Assembly: GCA_934168305.1 (NCBI GenBank)
Contig: CAKPNF010000010.1
Coordinates: 1 to 63,872, forward strand
From: an uncultured Clostridia bacterium
GTDB lineage: Bacteria > Bacillota > Clostridia > TANB77 > CAG-508
Reading direction: 5' to 3'
Length of the DNA: 63,872 nucleotides
Part shown: piece after piece, positions 25,068 to 34,428 of the stretch
How positions within the stretch are numbered: position 1 is the stretch's first letter
How the letters are laid out: every line of letters starts with the position of its first letter
The notes under the pieces: generated by a model
Seen by the model: the letters and a program-made list of their open reading frames with translations, nothing else
Database searches by the model: none
What the model was told of the DNA's origin: nothing
Position numbers and translations under genes: made by a program

Positions 25068-26801
25068 TTATAAAGGATTAACATTCAAAGTTTTATTATT
25101 TGTATAAATAACCATACCAGGTCTTGAACCAGAAGGTTTTTTAACATATTTTACTTCACAATAATCAACAGGTACATTAGAGGAGTTTTTTGCTTTGCTG
25201 TGTTGTGCAGCAATTTTAGCAACTTCAACTAAAATATTATCATTAGGGTATGGTAAATTATTTGATATTTTTAAGATGGTATGACTACCATGAAAATCTT
25301 TTGTATGAAACCAAATGTCATTTTTACTAGCATATTTTAAAGTTAAATAATCATTTTCTTTATTATTTCTACCAACTAAAACAGTGTAACCATCAACACT
25401 ATATTTAATTGGATTAAAAGAAACTTCTTTATTTTTGGTTAATTTGGATTTTTTTATTTTAGATTTTTTTGTATTATTGACTTTAGATGTTTTTTCTTTA
25501 AAAATATCATTTTCAGAAATCTCATCAAAAATAGATGTAAGTTCATCAATTGAAGAAGAGCTTTCAAGTTCATAAACAATACTTTCAATATAGTCAAGTT
25601 CTTTTAATGTATCTTTTTTTTGTTCAGAAACAATTGCTAATGCATTTTTAAGTTTAGAATATTTTTTAAAAAATCTTTTTGCATTAATACTAGGAGAGTA
25701 ACGCTTGTCAAGTTTTATTAAAATTGTATTGTTATTATCATAGTAGTTTTCTAATTTAATTTCTTCTAAATTTTTATTTGGAATTCTATATAGATTAGCA
25801 GTTATAAGCTCACCATATATTCTATATTTTTCCATATCATCACATTCTTGTAATTTTTCGTTTATATTATATAATCTCTTGTTATATTTTTTTAATGTAT
25901 CCAAAATAAGTTTTAGTAAAGTATTTCTATAATTTCGAAATGTTTCAGTTGTTTCTTTGTTATAATAAAAATCATCTATGAAAAAGTTTAATTCAAATGA
26001 TGTTTTGGATTTTGAGGGTATTAAAAAATAGTCTTTTATAATTCCTTCTTGGTTTTTTACTGTTTCAAAAGATAAGTTATTAGTTCCAATGTTTATAATT
26101 ATATTTTTGATATAATTATAAATAAGTTCTAAATTTGAGTCGTTTAAATCTTTAATTTCAAGTTTTTTTATTATAGAATTAATAAAACCTTTAGATATAC
26201 CGTTAAAAGTGTTTGAAATTTGAGTAGAAAGGCTGTTAATATCTGAGATATCTAAATAAATTTTAAAATCTTCAAAATCTTTTAATTCTAGAAAACTATT
26301 TTTATTTGAAGTTGGAAGAGTATATTTAGTATGAGGCAAGATATCTCTATAAGTTTCATCAATTTCTTTTATATGTCGTAAACTGTCAATTATTATATTT
26401 TCATCATCTAATAAAATGATGTTGCTATGTTTTCCCATCAATTCAATTATTAATTTTTTAGAAATGATATCATCTAGTTCATCAAAACCTTCAAATTCTA
26501 ATGATATAAATCTTTCTAAGTCAAATGTAATAATGTTTTTCAATTTTAAACCTATTAAATTTTTACGCAGTAACATGCAAAAGTTGGGTGCGACTTGTGG
26601 GTTTGGTTTAGAATTTGTTGTTAGATTTATTCTGCAATTTTGTGCATCTATACATATGTCTAATGCATAGTTTTTTTTATTTAAATATAATCCTAATATT
26701 ATTTCATTTTTATTTGGTTGAAATACTTTATCTATTCTTGCTCCATTGAGTTCGGATAGTTCTGTTACGATTGCTTTTGTTACAATTCCATCAAATGCCA
26801 T
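25068..26801 (-). CDS. rqcH: Rqc2/NFACT protein RqcH (fibronectin-binding family)
   Basis: This 577-residue ribosome-quality-control factor binds obstructed 50S subunits and recruits Ala-tRNA for C-terminal alanine tailing. The NFACT-N domain starts MAFDGIVTKAIVTELSELNG and includes NPQVAPNFCMLLRKNL. A coiled-coil middle (about 290-430) and the NFACT-R domain with IWFHTKDFHGSHTILK follow. The length is typical. It was long annotated as a fibronectin-binding protein. It is monocistronic on the minus strand, with AAAGGAATGATTT upstream of the ATG. Confidence 0.93.
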   Translation of the reverse strand: MAFDGIVTKAIVTELSELNGARIDKVFQPNKNEIILGLYLNKKNYALDICIDAQNCRINLTTNSKPNPQVAPNFCMLLRKNLIGLKLKNIITFDLERFISLEFEGFDELDDIISKKLIIELMGKHSNIILLDDENIIIDSLRHIKEIDETYRDILPHTKYTLPTSNKNSFLELKDFEDFKIYLDISDINSLSTQISNTFNGISKGFINSIIKKLEIKDLNDSNLELIYNYIKNIIINIGTNNLSFETVKNQEGIIKDYFLIPSKSKTSFELNFFIDDFYYNKETTETFRNYRNTLLKLILDTLKKYNKRLYNINEKLQECDDMEKYRIYGELITANLYRIPNKNLEEIKLENYYDNNNTILIKLDKRYSPSINAKRFFKKYSKLKNALAIVSEQKKDTLKELDYIESIVYELESSSSIDELTSIFDEISENDIFKEKTSKVNNTKKSKIKKSKLTKNKEVSFNPIKYSVDGYTVLVGRNNKENDYLTLKYASKNDIWFHTKDFHGSHTILKISNNLPYPNDNILVEVAKIAAQHSKAKNSSNVPVDYCEVKYVKKPSGSRPGMVIYTNNKTLNVNPL

Positions 26802-26887
26802 TTAAATCATTCCTTTCGTGTATATATATTAACACAAATTATTGAAAATATCAAAAATAATTGGTTAAATAAATTTTTTTTAAAGTA

Positions 26888-26916
26888 TTGAAATAATATT
26901 AAAGTTTTAGTAAAAT
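26888..26916 (+). promoter_or_regulatory. Promoter of variable-protein gene copy 1
   Basis: TTGAAA (26888-26893), a 17-base spacer and TAAAAT (26911-26916). The same arrangement with similar flanks (TTTAGTAAAATTTA) is found before copy 2 at 44065. Confidence 0.7.
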
Positions 26917-26943
26917 TTAGACATGATATAATTTTATATTTTT

Positions 26944-27058
26944 TGCAAATAAAGAACTTTGAAAATTGAATGATACTGGTTAATAAAAGGATAAAATCAA
27001 AGTATATTATTTGTAAATATAAAGATAATAAAAATTAACAAATGAGGAGGAAAAATAA
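26944..27058 (+). promoter_or_regulatory. Conserved structured 5' leader of copy 1
   Basis: The leader between promoter and ATG contains a long-range stem TGCAAATAA (26944-26952) / TTATTTGTA (27007-27015), then the conserved ATAAAGATAATAAAAA and CAAATGAGGAGG. The paralogous gene at 44232 has the same elements in the same order. Confidence 0.5.
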
Positions 27059-27061
27059 AAA

Positions 27062-28351
27062 ATGAGAAGAACAAATAAGCAAAAAGGTATAACGCTTATA
27101 GCATTAGTAATAACAATAATTATATTGTTGATATTAGCAGGAATAGCAATATCAAGTTTAACACAAACAGGATTATTTTCAAAAGCACAAGAAGCAAAAC
27201 AGAAAACAGAAGAAAAAGCTGAAGAAGAAAATGCAACATTAAATGAATATGAAAAATGGATAGCAAAATATGAAAATAATGGACATCCAGAAGGAGCAAT
27301 GCCAAAAGGAGCAACAGTAATAGAAGGAAACGGAGATGAAGGAATAGTAATAAAAGACAGTAATGATAATGAATGGGTATGGGTAGAAGTACCAAAAAAA
27401 ATAACTGAAGGAAAGACAACAGATGCAGATATAGAAACAGCATTACAAACATATGCAGGAGATTATAGAGAAGGAAAAACAGGACAAGGATGTAGCTGGA
27501 CAGATGAATGGTATGCAAAAGATGGAAATAATTTAGTAACAGCAAGCACAGCCGACTTAACAACAGAGCAAAAGGCATTAAAAAATGGATGTGGTTTAAC
27601 ATATGATGAATATAATACAGCAAAAAGTAAAATGTTACAGAGTATAAAGACAAATGGAGGATTCTGGATATCAAGGTATGAAGCAGGGATAGCTGGAACA
27701 AATACAGATGCAACAAGTGATGAGATACAAAATGTAAGATATTCACATAGTGATATAACAAAAGATTCACCAAAGGCAGTTAGCCAAGCAGATAGAATAC
27801 CATATAATTGGGTAACATGTAGTGAAGCACAAACATTAGCATCAGCAATGTCAACAGATTCAAATAAAACAAGTAGTTTATTATTTGGAATACAATGGGA
27901 TTTAGTATGTAAATTTATAGAAACAAAAGCAAATCTTCCTGAAAAGGATATAAAAACAGATAGTACAATTTGGGGGAATTATAAAAATTGCTCAATAACA
28001 TTAACAAGAGGAAGATACAATGTATCTCCAGCAGATTCATCAAGTGTATGGAAAAAATTTAGTGTAGATACAAATTATTATGTTACTAAATCACAAATAT
28101 CAAGTAATGAAAGTTATACACAATTATTAACAACAGGAGCATCAGAAGATGCAAAGAAAATGAATATATATGATTTTGCAGGAAATATGTGGGAGTGGAC
28201 ATTAGAAAAAACTTTAAAGAACAATTATCCTTGTGCGAATAGAGGAGGGAGCTTTGTCTACAGTGGTTCTGACTATCCAGCGTCTTATCGTGACGCCTAT
28301 AGTATTATCGATAGCTATGCAGACTTTGGTTTCCGCTCCACACTTTATTAG
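27062..28351 (+). CDS. Prepilin-type N-terminus fused to SUMF1/C-type-lectin-like domain, copy 1
   Basis: This 429-residue surface protein has a class III (prepilin) signal, KQKGITLIALVITIIILLIL, with cleavage expected after Gly9. A charged coil (37-75) and a formylglycine-generating-enzyme-like domain from about residue 85 follow (EWVWVEVPKK, GGFWISRYEAG, AVSQADRIPYNWVT, GNMWEWTLEK). The last 36 residues (394-429) run RGGS...GSD..AS.R...GFRSTLY with an unusual filling. Codons there change from AT-rich, AGA-type to about 43% GC with CGT and CGC, and nearly all variable codons are NNY, as in diversity-generating retroelement targets. No sulfatase gene is nearby, so enzymatic FGE activity is unlikely; ligand display is more plausible. 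Confidence 0.85.
   Translation: MRRTNKQKGITLIALVITIIILLILAGIAISSLTQTGLFSKAQEAKQKTEEKAEEENATLNEYEKWIAKYENNGHPEGAMPKGATVIEGNGDEGIVIKDSNDNEWVWVEVPKKITEGKTTDADIETALQTYAGDYREGKTGQGCSWTDEWYAKDGNNLVTASTADLTTEQKALKNGCGLTYDEYNTAKSKMLQSIKTNGGFWISRYEAGIAGTNTDATSDEIQNVRYSHSDITKDSPKAVSQADRIPYNWVTCSEAQTLASAMSTDSNKTSSLLFGIQWDLVCKFIETKANLPEKDIKTDSTIWGNYKNCSITLTRGRYNVSPADSSSVWKKFSVDTNYYVTKSQISSNESYTQLLTTGASEDAKKMNIYDFAGNMWEWTLEKTLKNNYPCANRGGSFVYSGSDYPASYRDAYSIIDSYADFGFRSTLY
28241..28351 (+). other. Candidate hypervariable region of copy 1
   Basis: The last 36 codons of the gene. They share length and scaffold residues with 45357-45467 but differ at most other positions. The final 90 bases are about 43% GC, far above the surrounding sequence. 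Of roughly 19 variable codons, all but one end in C or T, as expected from an AAY-rich template repeat. Confidence 0.6.
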
Positions 28352-28381
28352 TAGAACTGAATATATAGTAAAAGTAACTTT

Positions 28382-28412
28382 AAAAATCGTTCTTATAAGG
28401 GACGATTTTTAA
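28382..28412 (+). terminator. Terminator after variable-protein gene copy 1
   Basis: The hairpin AAAAATCGT / ACGATTTTT with an 11-base loop. Confidence 0.75.
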
Positions 28413-28498
28413 AATATAAAGAATACATTAATAAATTAACAAAATAAATTTGTTTTCATATAATAATAATACATAAAAAATAGAAGGAGATGGTACTT

Positions 28499-28741
28499 AT
28501 GTCAATATTTCGTGATAACTGTAGTTCTCCAAAATTTGTCTTAGAGGAAGAAGGATTAACAATGCTTGCTTTAAAACAATATAAAGGTAATAAAGAAAGT
28601 GTTGTTGCAAGATTTCGGAGAAGAGATTTTTTAGAAAATGTAATTGGAGAATCAGAGCTTCAAAGAATGATGATTCAGTATACTAAGGGCAAAAGAGTAT
28701 ATATACAAAAAGAGATTCAATATCTTTTTGCTAAATACTAA
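28499..28741 (+). CDS. Hypothetical 80-residue protein
   Basis: I do not recognise this small soluble protein. AAGGAG stands eight bases before the ATG at 28499 and supports that start over one three codons earlier. The sequence is basic (VVARFRRRDF, KGKRVYIQKEIQYLFAKY) with no signal or membrane segment. A clear terminator follows, so it is a self-contained gene. It lies just after the first variable surface protein, but no link is evident. Confidence 0.65.
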   Translation: MSIFRDNCSSPKFVLEEEGLTMLALKQYKGNKESVVARFRRRDFLENVIGESELQRMMIQYTKGKRVYIQKEIQYLFAKY

Positions 28742-28747
28742 AATTAG

Positions 28748-28780
28748 GGTCGGTTCAAAATGAACTGGCCTTTTATTTTT
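28748..28780 (+). terminator. Terminator after the 28499 gene
   Basis: The hairpin GGTCGGTTCA / TGAACTGGCC (with G-U pairs) is followed by TTTTATTTTT. Confidence 0.85.
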
Positions 28781-28848
28781 CATTATTTCCTTGCATTTTC
28801 CATATTAATATAGTAAAATAATTATGAAAAAATGAGAGGGGAAATCTT

Positions 28849-30741
28849 ATGAAAAATACAAAAAAAATACTATATATACTAATGTTTTCTTTTATATTTA
28901 TACTAATAGGCACAGTAAAATCAAATGCTGGAAATCTAAAACTTAATAATTTAGATTTTTGTGCGCTAATAAATAATGATGGAAGTATGGATGTAACAGA
29001 AACATGGGATATATACATAAGCGAAACCAATACATTGTATAAGTCATTTAAAACAGATTCAAAAAAATATTCTGGAATAACAAATGTAACAGTAAAAGAA
29101 ATAACAAATGGACAAAATATTAATTTTACAAAGACAGATGAATGGGCATATCACGTTAAGAAAAATTATTATTATGGAACTGAAAATGAAGATGACAATT
29201 TTGAAATTGGTTGGGGTGTTGGATTAGATAACAGTAGAGGAACAAGAAAATACGAAATATCATATACAGTTAAAGATGCAATAACAAAATACAATGATTA
29301 TTCAGAATTATATTGGCAATTTGTAGGAGAAGATTTTGAAGTTTCTGCTGATAGAATAACAGGAAAAATATATTTACCATCAAATGTTTCAAATCAAGAA
29401 GATATTAAGGTTTGGGGACATACAGAAGACTTAAATGGAACAATATATGCAACAGATTTAAATAAAATTGAGTTTGAGTTAAATGATTTTAGAACTGGTA
29501 GATATGTAGAAATAAGAACATTATTTCCAACGGAATTAATAACAAATTCAGGAAGAACGAAAAATACAGAAATTTTGCAAACAGCTATAAAAGAAGAAAC
29601 AAAATGGGCAGATGAAGCAAATGCTAGAAGAGAAAGACAAGAATGGATTGAAAAGAATTTAGCCAAAGTTTTATTTATTGGATGGGCTATAATTAATGTT
29701 ATATTAGGTGTATTTTTTATAACAAAAACAATAAAATATATAAAAAAAATCAAAGGTTTAAAAAAGTATAAACCAACAACAGAATTGGAATATTATAGAG
29801 ACATACCAGATGAGAACTCTGCGCCTGGGGAAGCAGTAAAAACATTAAATATGAAAGTAACTTCATTTTCATCAACAAATTTTGGCAAAATATTTTCAGC
29901 AACAATGTTAGATTTAACATTAAAGGGACATTTAGACGTAAGAAAAGAAAAAAATAAAAAAGGAAAAGATATTATAAATATATACATTTTAAAAGAAGCT
30001 ACTTATGAATTGAAACCTAGTGAAGCTCGTATAATGAAATTTATACTAGAAGCTTCAAAAGGTGAAGAATCATTAACTATAAAAGAACTAGAAAAGTATA
30101 TAGAAAATCATCCTTCTAAGACAGAAAGTTTATTAAGTATGACTTATGATGATGTTAATAAACAACTTATAAAAGAAGAAATAATAGATTCCGAAATTCA
30201 AAAAGAATGCGCAAAATATAGAGGAATTCAAGTTGCATATATTTTTGCAATAGTATTTTCATTATTTTTTACATTTGTAGCATTTATAATACCAATAATT
30301 ATACTAACAATTAATGCATTTATGTGTGGAATAATTGCAAAAAAATTAAATGTACTAACTCAAAAGGGTGTGGATTTACAAGAACAGTGGAAAGGACTTA
30401 AAAAATTTATGGAAGACTTTTCAAGACTAGACAAAAGAGAAGTACCAGAATTAATAGTTTGGGAAAAATATTTAGTATATGCAACAGCATTCGGAATAGC
30501 AGATAAAGTTATAAAACAATTAAAAATGGTATATCCAAATTTTGAAGAAATGACAACAGGAATAGGTACGTATGCATATATGAATATAATGATGAACACA
30601 AATTTTAGTTCAAGTTTTTCAAGTGCAATAAGTTCATCAATTTCTTCAGCAACATACTCATCAGGTTCAGGCTCAGGAGGAGGTTTCTCTGGTGGCGGCG
30701 GTGGAGGCCGGAGGCCGGAGGCGGCGGTGGCCGGAAGATAA
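28849..30741 (+). CDS. DUF2207 predicted membrane protein
   Basis: This 630-residue protein of the DUF2207 family has a signal peptide (1-26), an extracellular beta domain (27-260; NNDGSMDVTETWDIYIS, YWQFVGEDFEV), a membrane helix at about 270-295, a cytoplasmic winged-helix-like region, and two more helices near 465-505. The family's usual Gly/Ser-rich end begins normally (GSGSGGGFSGGGGGG) but then changes to RRPEAAVAGR, encoded by a GGCCGGAGGCCGGAGG stretch. This looks like a shift in a Gly-codon run; other frames would continue Gly-rich. Function is unknown. GAGGGG precedes the ATG. Confidence 0.8.
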   Translation: MKNTKKILYILMFSFIFILIGTVKSNAGNLKLNNLDFCALINNDGSMDVTETWDIYISETNTLYKSFKTDSKKYSGITNVTVKEITNGQNINFTKTDEWAYHVKKNYYYGTENEDDNFEIGWGVGLDNSRGTRKYEISYTVKDAITKYNDYSELYWQFVGEDFEVSADRITGKIYLPSNVSNQEDIKVWGHTEDLNGTIYATDLNKIEFELNDFRTGRYVEIRTLFPTELITNSGRTKNTEILQTAIKEETKWADEANARRERQEWIEKNLAKVLFIGWAIINVILGVFFITKTIKYIKKIKGLKKYKPTTELEYYRDIPDENSAPGEAVKTLNMKVTSFSSTNFGKIFSATMLDLTLKGHLDVRKEKNKKGKDIINIYILKEATYELKPSEARIMKFILEASKGEESLTIKELEKYIENHPSKTESLLSMTYDDVNKQLIKEEIIDSEIQKECAKYRGIQVAYIFAIVFSLFFTFVAFIIPIIILTINAFMCGIIAKKLNVLTQKGVDLQEQWKGLKKFMEDFSRLDKREVPELIVWEKYLVYATAFGIADKVIKQLKMVYPNFEEMTTGIGTYAYMNIMMNTNFSSSFSSAISSSISSATYSSGSGSGGGFSGGGGGGRRPEAAVAGR

Positions 30742-30810
30742 AAATTGGTTTAAAAGGGGGAGCTTCCCTTTTTGAACCATAGACTAAAACAGAGAGAAGG
30801 GAAATAGCAA

Positions 30811-32139
30811 ATGTCAAAACCAATAGTAGCAATAATAGGAAAGCCAAACGTAGGAAAATCAACATTTTTTAACTATTTGGCAGGAAGTAGAATATCAATA
30901 GTTCAAGATACACCAGGTGTTACAAGAGACAGAATATATGCAGAAACAAATTGGCGTGGAAGAAATTTCACACTAGTAGATACAGGTGGAATTGAACCAG
31001 ATTCAGAGGATATCATTTTATCTCAAATGAGAGAACAAGCAAATTTAGCGATTGCGATGGCTGATGTAATTATATTTTTAACAGATATAAGACAGGGTGT
31101 AACTGCAGCAGACAGAGAAATCGCATTAATGCTAAAAAAATCAGGAAAACCAATAGTATTAGTTTGTAATAAAGCAGACAACTATGATAGAGACAGTCAA
31201 GAAGCTTATGAATTTTATAATTTAGGGATAGGTGATCCGCATCCAATATCAGCAACAAATGCATTGGGTATAGGAGATGTTTTAGATTGTATATACGAAC
31301 ATTTTCCTGAAAAAGATGATTCTGAAGATGATGAAGAAATAATTAAAGTTGCAGTAATAGGAAAACCAAATGTAGGAAAATCATCATTAATAAATAAAAT
31401 TTTGGGTGAAAAAAGAACAATAGTAAGTAATATTGCAGGAACAACAAGAGATGCAATAGATTCACCATTTGAAAATGAACATGGAAAATATGTATTGATA
31501 GATACAGCTGGTATCAGAAAAAAAGCTAAGGTAAATGAATCAATAGAAAAATATAGTGTTCAAAGAAGTTTATTAGCAGTTGAAAGAGCAGATGTATGTT
31601 TGATGATGATAGACGCAAATGATGGTGTAACAGACCAAGATGCTAAAATAGCAGGTGAAGCTCATGAAGCTGGAAAGGGCGTTATTATAGTTGTAAATAA
31701 ATGGGATGAATATGAAAAAACAACGGGAACTTTAGAAAAATATAAAAAAGAGGTTTATGAAAAATTATCATATTTATCATATGCACCAGTCATATTTATA
31801 TCAGCAAAAACTGGACAAAGAGTGGATAAATTATTTGATATGATTAATAATGTAGCAAAACAGAATGCTTTGAGGGTATCAACATCAGTATTAAATCAAG
31901 TAATAAATGAGGCTATAGCAATTGTTCAACCACCGACAGACAAAGGCAAAAGATTAAGAATTTATTATGGAACACAAGCTTCTACAAAACCACCAACATT
32001 TGTTATTTTTGTTAATAATAAAGATTTATTCCATTTTTCTTATCAAAGATATTTAGTAAATCAAATAAGAAAAGAATTTGGATTAGAAGGAACACCAGTA
32101 AGAATAATCGTAAGAGAAAAAAATGAAAAGGAGATATAA
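30811..32139 (+). CDS. der: Ribosome-assembly GTPase Der (EngA)
   Basis: This 442-residue protein has two tandem GTPase domains and a KH-like C-terminus and is needed for 50S subunit maturation. G1 motifs GKPNVGKST (near 10) and GKPNVGKSS (near 185), DTGGIE and DTAGIRKKAKV switch regions, and NKAD and NKWD G4 motifs are all present. The C-terminal domain includes YGTQASTKPPTFVIFVN. GAGAAGGG precedes the ATG. It is followed by plsY (2-nt gap) and gpsA, a common Firmicutes order. Confidence 0.97.
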   Translation: MSKPIVAIIGKPNVGKSTFFNYLAGSRISIVQDTPGVTRDRIYAETNWRGRNFTLVDTGGIEPDSEDIILSQMREQANLAIAMADVIIFLTDIRQGVTAADREIALMLKKSGKPIVLVCNKADNYDRDSQEAYEFYNLGIGDPHPISATNALGIGDVLDCIYEHFPEKDDSEDDEEIIKVAVIGKPNVGKSSLINKILGEKRTIVSNIAGTTRDAIDSPFENEHGKYVLIDTAGIRKKAKVNESIEKYSVQRSLLAVERADVCLMMIDANDGVTDQDAKIAGEAHEAGKGVIIVVNKWDEYEKTTGTLEKYKKEVYEKLSYLSYAPVIFISAKTGQRVDKLFDMINNVAKQNALRVSTSVLNQVINEAIAIVQPPTDKGKRLRIYYGTQASTKPPTFVIFVNNKDLFHFSYQRYLVNQIRKEFGLEGTPVRIIVREKNEKEI

Positions 32140-32141
32140 AA

Positions 32142-32786
32142 ATGTTTTGGTATATTATTATGGCAATAATTGCGTATTTAATAGGAAGTATAAATTTTTC
32201 AATTATAATTAGCAAAAAAATGGCAGGATTTGATGTAAGAGAAAAAGGCAGTGGAAATGCTGGAACAACTAACATGTTGCGTTCAGTAGGAAAAAAGGCT
32301 GCAGCAATAACATTAGTTTGTGATATTTTAAAAGGAGTAGTTTCAATAGTAATAGCGATAATTATAGGTAATATTTCAAAGAATCTAGATAAAGAATTAC
32401 TTCTACAAATTGCCGGAATTGCAGTTGTATTAGGACACACATTTCCAATATTTTTTGGCTTTAAAGGAGGAAAAGGTGTTGCTACATCTTTAGGAGTATT
32501 ACTTATGAGTAACTGGCAAATTGGATTAATATGTTTGGTATTTGCATTAGTATTAATGGCTTTGACAAGAATGGTATCATTAGGTTCTTGTGCAGCAGCA
32601 GTATTGTTTCCTGTTTTGACATTATTTATAAATCAACATTATACAGTTTTGACAGATGGAAAAAATGGTAATGTTTATTTTATATATAGTGTAATATTAG
32701 CGATAATTGTTTTATATAATCATAGAGAGAATATAAAAAGAATTTTGAATGGAACTGAAAATAAATTAAGTTTTAGTAAAAAATAA
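32142..32786 (+). CDS. plsY: Acyl-phosphate:glycerol-3-phosphate acyltransferase PlsY
   Basis: This 214-residue membrane enzyme makes lysophosphatidic acid from acyl-phosphate and glycerol-3-phosphate, the first step in phospholipid synthesis. Five membrane segments are visible, and the conserved loops are GSINFS, GSGNAGTTNMLRSVGKK and GHTFPIFFGFKGGKGVAT. The start is 2 nt after the der stop, and its ribosome site AAGGAG is the end of der. GpsA, which makes its substrate, is next. Confidence 0.96.
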   Translation: MFWYIIMAIIAYLIGSINFSIIISKKMAGFDVREKGSGNAGTTNMLRSVGKKAAAITLVCDILKGVVSIVIAIIIGNISKNLDKELLLQIAGIAVVLGHTFPIFFGFKGGKGVATSLGVLLMSNWQIGLICLVFALVLMALTRMVSLGSCAAAVLFPVLTLFINQHYTVLTDGKNGNVYFIYSVILAIIVLYNHRENIKRILNGTENKLSFSKK

Positions 32787-32833
32787 ATTTTAAATATCAG
32801 AAAAAAAGAAGCGAAAGGAACGAAGAATAAAGT

Positions 32834-33817
32834 ATGAAGAATATAGCAATAATAGGAAGTGGAAGTTGGGGAGTTGCATTAGCTGTACATTTGGCAAAGT
32901 TAGGAAATAATGTAAAAATATGGTCTTTTTTAGAAGAAGAAAGAGATATTATAAACAATGAAAAAAAGTGCAAATTCTTGCCAGGATTAGAATTGCCTGA
33001 AAATATATATTGTTCAACAGATTTCGAAGAAGTAATAAAAGACAGTGAATTTATAATACATGTAACACCATCAAAATTTACAAGAAATACTTTCAAACAA
33101 TATAAACAATATGTAAAAAATAAACCAATCATAATATGTGGAAAAGGATTTGAAAAGGATACACTTGAAACATTAGATGAAGTCATATTAGAGGAAATGC
33201 CTGAAGCAAAAATAGGAGTTTTATCAGGACCAAGCCATGCAGAAGAAGTATCTGTAGAAATACCAACAGCATTAGTTATAGCATCTAAACATCAAAGTAT
33301 ATTAAAATTAGTACAAGATACATTTATGTCAGAAAAAATGAGAATATATACATCAAATGATGTTAAAGGAGTAGAATTAGGAGGAGCTTTAAAAAATATT
33401 ATAGCTTTTTGTGCAGGTGTAGCGGCAGGAATAGGACTTGGAGATAATAGCTTTGCAGCATTAATAACAAGAGGATTAAAAGAAATATCAAGATTAGGTG
33501 TAGAACTAGGCGGAAAAGAAGAAACTTTTTATGGTTTGAGTGGACTTGGAGATTTAATAGTAACATGTTTGAGTGAACACAGCAGAAACAGAAAAGCGGG
33601 ATTTTTAATAGGACAAGGAATGTCTCTTGATGATACAAAAAAAGAAGTTGGAATGGTAATTGAAAGTATTGATAATATCGAAGTAGCTTACGAATTAGGA
33701 AAATTACACAATATTGAAATGCCTATTGTAGAAACAGTATATAAAGTTCTTTATGAACAATTAAATCCAGAAGATGCAGTAAAAAATCTTATGACAAGAG
33801 AAAAAAAATATGAATAA
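32834..33817 (+). CDS. gpsA: Glycerol-3-phosphate dehydrogenase [NAD(P)+]
   Basis: This 327-residue enzyme reduces dihydroxyacetone phosphate to sn-glycerol-3-phosphate for phospholipids. The nucleotide-binding motif GSGSWGVALAVHLAKLG is at the N-terminus. SGPSHAEEV and the catalytic lysine region ELGGALKNIIA follow, with LSGLGDLIVTC and SRNRKAG near the C-terminus. It directly follows plsY, which uses its product. The length is normal. Confidence 0.96.
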   Translation: MKNIAIIGSGSWGVALAVHLAKLGNNVKIWSFLEEERDIINNEKKCKFLPGLELPENIYCSTDFEEVIKDSEFIIHVTPSKFTRNTFKQYKQYVKNKPIIICGKGFEKDTLETLDEVILEEMPEAKIGVLSGPSHAEEVSVEIPTALVIASKHQSILKLVQDTFMSEKMRIYTSNDVKGVELGGALKNIIAFCAGVAAGIGLGDNSFAALITRGLKEISRLGVELGGKEETFYGLSGLGDLIVTCLSEHSRNRKAGFLIGQGMSLDDTKKEVGMVIESIDNIEVAYELGKLHNIEMPIVETVYKVLYEQLNPEDAVKNLMTREKKYE

Positions 33818-33855
33818 AATATAGAAACATATGGAATAATATTTATGGTAAAATT

Positions 33856-33885
33856 GGGTCGAAAAAGGATGGCATTTTTGACCTA
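33856..33885 (+). promoter_or_regulatory. Hairpin just upstream of the zinc-ribbon gene's ribosome site
   Basis: Arms GGGTCGAAAAA and TTTTTGACCT pair with one G-U. The stem ends three bases before AAAAGGAGG. It may be the gpsA terminator or an attenuator for the next gene. Confidence 0.5.
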
Positions 33886-33900
33886 AAAGGAGGAATATAT

Positions 33901-34404
33901 ATGGAATTTTTTGATAAATTAGGAAAAAAAGCAAGTGAGGCATACAAAGTAACAGCAGATAAAACAGGAAAATTAGCAAAAGAAGCTAAACTTAGAATGA
34001 AAATGGGAGAATTAAAATCTGAAATTAATAAAATATATGAGGATATTGGAAAGAAAATTTATGAAAATCATGTTTTAGAAGAAAAAAAGGATATTTCTAA
34101 TCAGATAGAAGAACAATGTACAAAAATAGATTGTTTGAGTGATGAGATAGAATCAATTTTAAAACAATGTTTAGAATTAAAAGATAAAAGACAATGTCCT
34201 AATTGTTATGCAGAAATAGAAAAAGATGTAAAATTTTGCCCAGAGTGTGGTGCAAAACAAGATATAATAGAAGAGCCTGTAAAAGAGGTTGAAATAGTTG
34301 ATGAATCAAATGAAGAAAAATCAGATTTGGAAAAAACTGTTTCAGTAGAATCAGATGTTGATGAAAATCATGATGAAACTGTGGAACATTTGAAAGAAGA
34401 ATAA
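33901..34404 (+). CDS. Zinc-ribbon protein with coiled-coil N-terminus
   Basis: This 167-residue soluble protein has an N-terminal helical, lysine-rich region (1-95; FDKLGKKASEAYKVTADKTGKL, IEEQCTKIDCLSDEIESIL), a zinc ribbon CPNCYAEIEKDVKFCPECG (residues about 100-118) and an acidic Glu/Asp/Val tail. AAGGAGG precedes the ATG. The N-terminus resembles other small Clostridia zinc-ribbon proteins whose role is not known. It is followed by a long palindrome. Confidence 0.72.
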   Translation: MEFFDKLGKKASEAYKVTADKTGKLAKEAKLRMKMGELKSEINKIYEDIGKKIYENHVLEEKKDISNQIEEQCTKIDCLSDEIESILKQCLELKDKRQCPNCYAEIEKDVKFCPECGAKQDIIEEPVKEVEIVDESNEEKSDLEKTVSVESDVDENHDETVEHLKEE

Positions 34405-34428
34405 ATGCTCTGAGCAAAAGAAAATTTT

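Noticed and set aside
27120..27773. 217-codon minus-strand frame opposite the prepilin/SUMF1 gene
   Set aside because: Leu/His-rich shadow of a well-supported gene; the same shadow appears opposite copy 2.
27062..28351. True formylglycine-generating (sulfatase-activating) enzyme
   Set aside because: The fold is shared, but the gene has a prepilin signal, no sulfatase neighbour and a divergent C-terminal end, so catalysis is unlikely.
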